DNA from: Paracoccaceae bacterium
GTDB lineage: Bacteria; Pseudomonadota; Alphaproteobacteria; Rhodobacterales; Rhodobacteraceae
Length of the DNA: 64,000 nt
Assembly (NCBI GenBank): GCA_028285485.1
Contig: JANQPC010000054.1
Location: 88,418-152,417 of the forward strand
Direction of reading: 5' to 3'
The translations under genes were made by a program, and so were the position numbers. The notes under the pieces were generated by a model. The model did not search any database, was not told the origin of the DNA, and was given only the letters and a program-made list of their open reading frames with translations. This document shows, one piece after another, positions 61,367 to 64,000 of the stretch. How positions within the stretch are numbered: position 1 is the stretch's first letter; every line of letters begins with the position of its first letter.

Positions 61367-62590
61367 ATGGCGCTGCCGAAATCCCCGCTCGCCCCGGCGG
61401 GCGGGTTTCCACCCATCCCGCCTGTGCCGGGCGTGCGCTTTGCCTCCGTTGAAGCCGGCGTGCGCTATGCCGGGCGCCGGGATGTGATGCTGGCCGCGCT
61501 GGCGCCCGGCAGCGTGATCGCGGGCGTATTCACCCAATCGGCCACACGGGCGGCGCCGGTGCTTGATTGCGAGGCGAAGCTGGGGCTTCCGGCAACGGGC
61601 GGCGCGGCGTTCCTCGTCAATGCAGGAAACGCCAATGCCTTTACCGGCAAGAATGGCGCGGCGGCGGTGGATCGGATTGTGGCCGCGGTGGCCGAGGCCG
61701 CGGGCGTGGCGCCCACGCGCGTATTCACCGCCTCCACCGGCGTGATCGGGGAGCCGCTGCCCGATGATCGCGTGCGCGCCAGGATCACCGATCTCGTTGC
61801 GGCGCTCGATGATGGCGGGATCGCGGATGCCGCGCAGGCGATCATGACAACGGACACATTCCCCAAAGGCGCATCGCGGCAGATTCCGCTTGGCGGGAAA
61901 ACGGTAACGATTGCGGGCATCGCCAAGGGATCAGGCATGATCGCGCCCGATATGGCGACGATGCTTGCCTATGTCTTTACCGATGCAGCAATTGGATTTG
62001 AGGCGCTGCAGGCCCGTCTGGTGGCCGCGAATGCGGAGACGTTTAACTGCATCACCGTGGATGGCGATACCTCTACCTCCGATACGCTGCTGGTGGCGGC
62101 CACGGGCGAAAGCGGTGTGGCGGTGGAAGACGCCCCGGAATTCGCGGAGGCCCTGCGCGATGTGTTGCGCGATCTGGCCTGGCAGGTTGTGCGCGATGGC
62201 GAAGGCGCCTCGAAATTCGTCACCATTGCGGTGACGGGCGCGGCGGATGATGGGGATGCGCGCAAGGTGGCGCTTGCGATCGCCAACTCGCCGCTCGTGA
62301 AAACCGCCATCGCCGGGGAAGATCCGAATTGGGGCCGGATCGTCATGGCCGTTGGCAAATCCGGCGCGGCGGCCGATCGCGATCGGCTCGCCATCCGCTT
62401 TGGCGAAATCGCGGTGGCGGAGGCCGGTTGGGTGGCGCCCGCTTACCGTGAAGAGGATGGCGCGGCCTATATGCGCGGCGATGAGATCGAGATCGGTGTG
62501 GATCTGGGGCTTGCCCAAGGCGCGGCCACGGTTTGGACCTGTGATCTTACCCACGGCTATATCGACATCAACGCCGATTACCGATCATGA
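61367..62590 (+). CDS. argJ: Arginine biosynthesis bifunctional protein ArgJ
   Basis: Transfers acetyl groups from N-acetylornithine to glutamate and, in bifunctional forms, also uses acetyl-CoA. The 407-residue precursor cleaves itself at the ATML motif ([15 protein letters not shown]), where T198 becomes the nucleophile of the beta chain. Other landmarks: [33 protein letters not shown], and [17 protein letters not shown]. It overlaps the mutT start by 4 bp. Whether it is mono- or bifunctional cannot be told from the sequence alone. Confidence 0.95.
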   Translation: MALPKSPLAPAGGFPPIPPVPGVRFASVEAGVRYAGRRDVMLAALAPGSVIAGVFTQSATRAAPVLDCEAKLGLPATGGAAFLVNAGNANAFTGKNGAAAVDRIVAAVAEAAGVAPTRVFTASTGVIGEPLPDDRVRARITDLVAALDDGGIADAAQAIMTTDTFPKGASRQIPLGGKTVTIAGIAKGSGMIAPDMATMLAYVFTDAAIGFEALQARLVAANAETFNCITVDGDTSTSDTLLVAATGESGVAVEDAPEFAEALRDVLRDLAWQVVRDGEGASKFVTIAVTGAADDGDARKVALAIANSPLVKTAIAGEDPNWGRIVMAVGKSGAAADRDRLAIRFGEIAVAEAGWVAPAYREEDGAAYMRGDEIEIGVDLGLAQGAATVWTCDLTHGYIDINADYRS

Positions 62591-62985
62591 AGATCGTCCT
62601 CGTCAGCGCCGTGGCGCTTATCGATGTGGATGGCCGGGTGCTTCTGGCCGAACGGCCCGAGGGCAAACCGATGGCGGGGCTTTGGGAGTTTCCGGGCGGG
62701 AAGGTGGAGCCCGGGGAAACGCCGGAAGCCGCGCTGATCCGGGAACTGCACGAGGAGCTTGGGATCGAAACCTGGGAAAGCTGCCTTGCGCCGCTTACCT
62801 TTGCCAGCCACAGCTACGAGACCTTTCACCTGATGATGCCGCTCTTTGCCTGCCGCAAATGGGAGGGTCAGCCCACTTCGCGCGAAGGCCAGCGGCTGGC
62901 CTGGGCGCGGGCACAGGAGCTGCGCAATTACCCGATGCCGCCCGCCGATATTCCGCTGATCCCGATCCTGCGCGATTGGCTCTAG
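62587..62985 (+). CDS. mutT: 8-oxo-dGTP diphosphatase MutT (Nudix)
   Basis: A 132-residue Nudix hydrolase that cleans oxidised dGTP from the nucleotide pool. The Nudix box runs from GKVEPGETPEAALIRELHEE to LGI, and the opening [20 protein letters not shown] and PMAGLWEFPGGKVEPGE are standard for MutT. Overlaps argJ by ATGA. The substrate is inferred from the family. Confidence 0.92.
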   Translation: MKIVLVSAVALIDVDGRVLLAERPEGKPMAGLWEFPGGKVEPGETPEAALIRELHEELGIETWESCLAPLTFASHSYETFHLMMPLFACRKWEGQPTSREGQRLAWARAQELRNYPMPPADIPLIPILRDWL

Positions 62986-63049
62986 CTCTGGTGGCCGGTC
63001 GGCGGCTGGTTTATCCTCCCGCCCATTCCACTGGCCGTGCGAGACGACT

Positions 63050-64000
63050 TTGCGCCACAAGCCCACCGACGTGATCCTGCGCGCCCGGAACGGCGATGTG
63101 ATCGCGTTCGATGACACCGGGGTGATCCTGCGGCTTTCCGATCAGGTGATCGCCGATATTGCCGCGCGCACGGGGCTTGGCGCCCGGCCCGTGCCGCCCC
63201 CTGCCGACCTTGATGCGTGGAACGCGTGGGCGCTGGGGGATTGGCAGCGCTTTGAGGCGCATCTGCCGCCGTTTAACACCCCGCGCACCTATCGCCGCCG
63301 CGTGGATGGTGGAAGCATCCTTGCCGATGCGCCCGGCCCGCTTTTGGGGCTGTTCACCATCGGCGGGCCCGCAGCGTCCGACACCTATGAAGGGCCAGCC
63401 GCCTTCCCGCATCACGTGCTTGCCCCGGCGGATGATCTCGGCGCCCAAGGGGCGGCGGGTACGGAACCGGCGCGGCCCGTTGAACTGCTACAGGCCCTGA
63501 GCGAGCGCACGCAGGGCAGCGCCACGGCAGATGCGGTGCTGGCCGCGCGGCACCGCGATGGCCGCGCCTTGCCGCTAATCTGCGTGCGGGCGGAAACCGC
63601 CGGGGCGCCCTCGGTGGCGGCGCTGGCGGAAGGCCCGGCGCTTGCCAATTTCGAAACGGCGCTGGGATCGCTTGCCGCGGTTGCCGAAACGCTTGGCACG
63701 CGCGCCGAGATGCTTGCCACAGTGCTGGACCTTGCCGAGGATGATGTGACGAGCAGCGATGCGGCGTTTGTGGCGGGCGTGTTCGCGTTGGCCGACCTGA
63801 TCGATGCGCTTTGCCACGCCCGCGGCATGCGCGAGGCGCCGTTCCTTTTGCGGATGCCCAACGCGCCAGCCCGGGTACGCGCTTTGTGGCAGATCGCGGT
63901 CCAGCCCGCAGGGCGGCGGATCACCGTGGCTTGCCCCGGCTACGCCTTTGCACGGGACGGGTTCGGGTGGCTCACAGAGGCGGGCGCGGCGGATCAGGCG
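63050..64000 (+). CDS. Unidentified protein, right end cut by window edge
   Basis: An open frame from about 63050 to the window end without a stop. The start is uncertain: the TTG at 63050 (product LRHKPTDVILRARNGDVIAF) is used, and a GTG at 63071 is also possible. The visible 317 residues are acidic and Ala-rich, with RTYRRRVDGGSILADAPGPL and FPHHVLAPADDLGAQGAAGT early on and LRMPNAPARVRALWQIAVQP late. No known motif is recognised. It follows mutT by 64 bp on the same strand. Codon usage matches its neighbours, so I take it to be a real gene. Confidence 0.6.
   Translation, partial: MRHKPTDVILRARNGDVIAFDDTGVILRLSDQVIADIAARTGLGARPVPPPADLDAWNAWALGDWQRFEAHLPPFNTPRTYRRRVDGGSILADAPGPLLGLFTIGGPAASDTYEGPAAFPHHVLAPADDLGAQGAAGTEPARPVELLQALSERTQGSATADAVLAARHRDGRALPLICVRAETAGAPSVAALAEGPALANFETALGSLAAVAETLGTRAEMLATVLDLAEDDVTSSDAAFVAGVFALADLIDALCHARGMREAPFLLRMPNAPARVRALWQIAVQPAGRRITVACPGYAFARDGFGWLTEAGAADQA

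Noticed and set aside
60334..61416. N-terminal extension of secA by about 360 residues
   Set aside because: The extension lies antisense to the parvulin gene and its text is unlike SecA; the ATG at 60333 gives the normal start [10 protein letters not shown].
1..64000. CRISPR arrays, insertion sequences, rRNA genes or a replication origin
   Set aside because: No regularly spaced repeats, transposase motifs, rRNA sequence or DnaA-box cluster was seen on reading the window.

Overview
The window is high-GC DNA with tightly packed genes, short overlaps and almost no repeats. It looks like the chromosome of an alphaproteobacterium, most likely a Rhodobacteraceae (Roseobacter-type) species. Support comes from the paired petP/petR regulators, a long-form hibernation factor next to lptB and ptsN, an alphaproteobacterial heat-shock promoter (CTTG-N18-CCTATAT) before dnaK, a Hint-domain protein, a NodH-like sulfotransferase, and the coding style of nearly every protein. 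The species cannot be named from the sequence.

Layout. 1-5.0 kb (minus): an adenine deaminase cut by the window edge and a complete paaABCDE phenylacetyl-CoA epoxidase operon with a perfect 12-bp inverted repeat around its promoter. 5.1-10 kb: an SDR protein, then a minus-strand run petP-petR-histone-deacetylase-like-xseB-ispA-membrane protein, with a promoter whose spacer carries a palindrome. 10-16.7 kb: ilvE, a DMT exporter, queG, a GST, mtgA and a Hint protein. 16.8-23.7 kb: glutamate synthase, with gltD and gltB separated by two GFA zinc proteins. 23.9-25.9 kb: uppP, an NDUFA9-like protein and tRNA-Leu(CAG).

25.9-36.2 kb is the most accessory-looking part: an HTH protein, a GNAT acetyltransferase, a secreted protein with an APCDD1-like domain fused to an alpha/beta-barrel domain, two LysR regulators, an ABM-like and a DUF4242 protein, and a TRAP transporter operon with a racemase-fold protein and an RpiR regulator. 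36.2-40.8 kb (plus): a CBS protein, RNase D, lptC-lptA-lptB, hpf and ptsN.

40.8-50.2 kb is a seven-gene minus-strand surface-glycan operon: cysQ, a GT2, galU, a GT4, a second GT2, a GT14 and a tandem sulfotransferase, with a divergent export permease. The genes fit one scheme: GalU supplies UDP-glucose, four glycosyltransferases assemble a glycan, a PAPS-dependent enzyme sulfates it, and CysQ removes the inhibitory by-product PAP. 50.2-64 kb is largely housekeeping: alkB, dnaK-dnaJ, radC, a substrate-binding/OmpA fusion, secA, a parvulin isomerase, argJ, mutT and an unidentified protein cut by the right edge.

The best candidates for something new are the bacterial APCDD1-domain fusion protein, the predicted sulfated-glycan operon, the racemase-fold protein lacking both catalytic cysteines, the two GFA genes inside the glutamate synthase operon, and several well-formed but unassigned operators.
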